Below, in pieces: positions 63,457-64,000 of a DNA stretch of 64,000 nt. Both the position numbers and the translations under genes were made by a program. The DNA is from Polaribacter pectinis (GTDB lineage: Bacteria; Bacteroidota; Bacteroidia; Flavobacteriales; Flavobacteriaceae): the NCBI RefSeq assembly GCF_014352875.1, contig NZ_CP060695.1, positions 961,501-1,025,500 on the forward strand. Direction: 5' to 3'. The notes beneath the pieces were generated by a model. It made no database searches, was not told the origin of the DNA, and was given only the letters and a program-made list of their open reading frames with translations. Position 1 is the stretch's first letter. Each line of letters begins with the position of its first letter.

Positions 63457-64000
63457 TTATAATTCTATTGGTAAATTGTTACTACTACCCCATTCTGTCC
63501 AAGAACCATCATAAACTGCATAGTTTTTTAGGCCTGATAATTCTGCACCAAATGCTAAAATTGATGCTGTAATTCCTGATCCACATGAGAAAATAATTTG
63601 TTTTTTATCTTTATGTTTACTGAAAATTTTTTCTAATTCGTCTTTAGATTTCATTTTCCCTTTTTCTTGAATGTCTCCAAAAGGTAAACTTAAAGAATTA
63701 GGAATGTGACCACTTTTTACATCGTTTCTTGGTTCTGGTTCTGTACCATAAAAACGACCTTTTGAGCGTGCATCTAGAATTGAAATTTTATCATCTTTAA
63801 TTGCTCGTAAAACATCTTTGGTAAAAGTGATTTTTTGAGATTGATAATTTACTTTAAAATTACCTTTTTTATATTGATTTTTTTTAGGTGTTTCTATTGG
63901 TAAATTATTTTTAATCCATTCTGGTAAGCCTCCGTTTAAAACTGAAACATTTGTAAATCCCATTAGTTTAAAATTCCACCAAACTCTTGGTGAAGAATAG
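63457..64000 (-). CDS. Rhodanese-type sulfurtransferase (N-terminal part beyond the window)
   Basis: The frame stays open to the right end of the window. Before the internal methionine at 63963 it reads YSSPRVWWNFKL, so the gene begins outside and at least 180 residues are present. The visible part is the end of one rhodanese domain and a complete second one: ISILDARSKGRFYGTEPE, SGHIPNSLSLPFGD and the active-site loop IIFSCGSGITAS with the catalytic cysteine. Tandem-domain enzymes of this kind act as thiosulfate or 3-mercaptopyruvate sulfurtransferases. It is the first visible gene of the minus-strand run. Confidence 0.88.
   Translation of the reverse strand, partial: YSSPRVWWNFKLMGFTNVSVLNGGLPEWIKNNLPIETPKKNQYKKGNFKVNYQSQKITFTKDVLRAIKDDKISILDARSKGRFYGTEPEPRNDVKSGHIPNSLSLPFGDIQEKGKMKSKDELEKIFSKHKDKKQIIFSCGSGITASILAFGAELSGLKNYAVYDGSWTEWGSSNNLPIEL

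Noticed and set aside
1..64000. CRISPR arrays, insertion sequences, rRNA genes, tmRNA
   Set aside because: I looked for spaced direct repeats, transposase-like frames and rRNA-like high-GC blocks and saw none. smpB is present but the tmRNA gene is not in this window.

Overview
The window looks like chromosomal DNA from a marine member of the Flavobacteriaceae (Bacteroidota), close to Polaribacter or Tenacibaculum. Supporting signs are the very AT-rich base composition, promoters of the Bacteroidota type (TTG, about 19-22 bases, TAnnTTTG), a type IX secretion C-terminal domain, many SPII lipoproteins, a bacillithiol-linked YtxJ protein, a short arginine decarboxylase and a fused E1 alpha/beta 2-oxoacid dehydrogenase. 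The genus is an inference. I see no prophage, insertion sequence, CRISPR array or rRNA. Both ends cut genes: an E1 dehydrogenase at base 1 and a rhodanese at base 64000.

Layout. 1-2.8 kb: E1 dehydrogenase, Lrp/AsnC regulator and M14 carboxypeptidase on the minus strand. 2.8-5.5 kb: a small XRE regulator with palindromic operators, a gene-poor stretch and two secreted proteins of unknown role. 5.6-10.3 kb: M1 aminopeptidase, then an ECF sigma factor operon with a membrane protein and two DUF4252 proteins. 10.4-13.4 kb: tandem S41 lipoproteins, the first lacking the catalytic lysine. 13.5-20.2 kb: a possible structured small RNA, patatin, Asp-box lipoprotein, peptidase T, acyltransferase, RmuC and two small stress-type proteins. 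20.3-25.6 kb: a T9SS-exported FG-GAP/ASPIC protein, glyA, fumarylacetoacetase and a lone lipoprotein gene between cassette-like repeats.

25.8-31.5 kb is a polyamine operon on the minus strand: arginine decarboxylase, agmatinase, a GNAT/carbon-nitrogen hydrolase fusion, a deoxyhypusine-synthase-like protein and a small acidic protein. In front of it lies a leader of about 275 bases that can fold into several hairpins and a pseudoknot and that also carries a 54-codon reading frame. I rate this leader the most promising undescribed element here. 31.7-46.9 kb is mostly housekeeping: helicase, ytxJ, clpB, smpB, UbiA prenyltransferase, maf, half a transketolase, FKBP lipoprotein, S4 protein, phosphoribosyltransferase, shikimate kinase, tRNA-Lys, tRNA-Leu and a Ste24-type protease. 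47-51 kb: spoT/relA, a Fur-family regulator and purA.

51.2-56.7 kb is a nitrite/nitric oxide module. nirK (with a cytochrome c tail), nirV-like, SCO, truncated haemoglobin and cupin genes form one minus-strand operon. Divergent from it are an NsrR-like Rrf2 regulator with three clustered cysteines and a histidine-rich polytopic membrane protein. The shared intergenic region holds two copies of AAAGA-N8-TCTTT, one before each gene. 56.7-64 kb: a PLP decarboxylase, an OstA/LptA-like protein, an ArgD-like aminotransferase, and a minus-strand run of QEGLA-motif protein, N-formylglutamate amidohydrolase, a small helical protein and a rhodanese.
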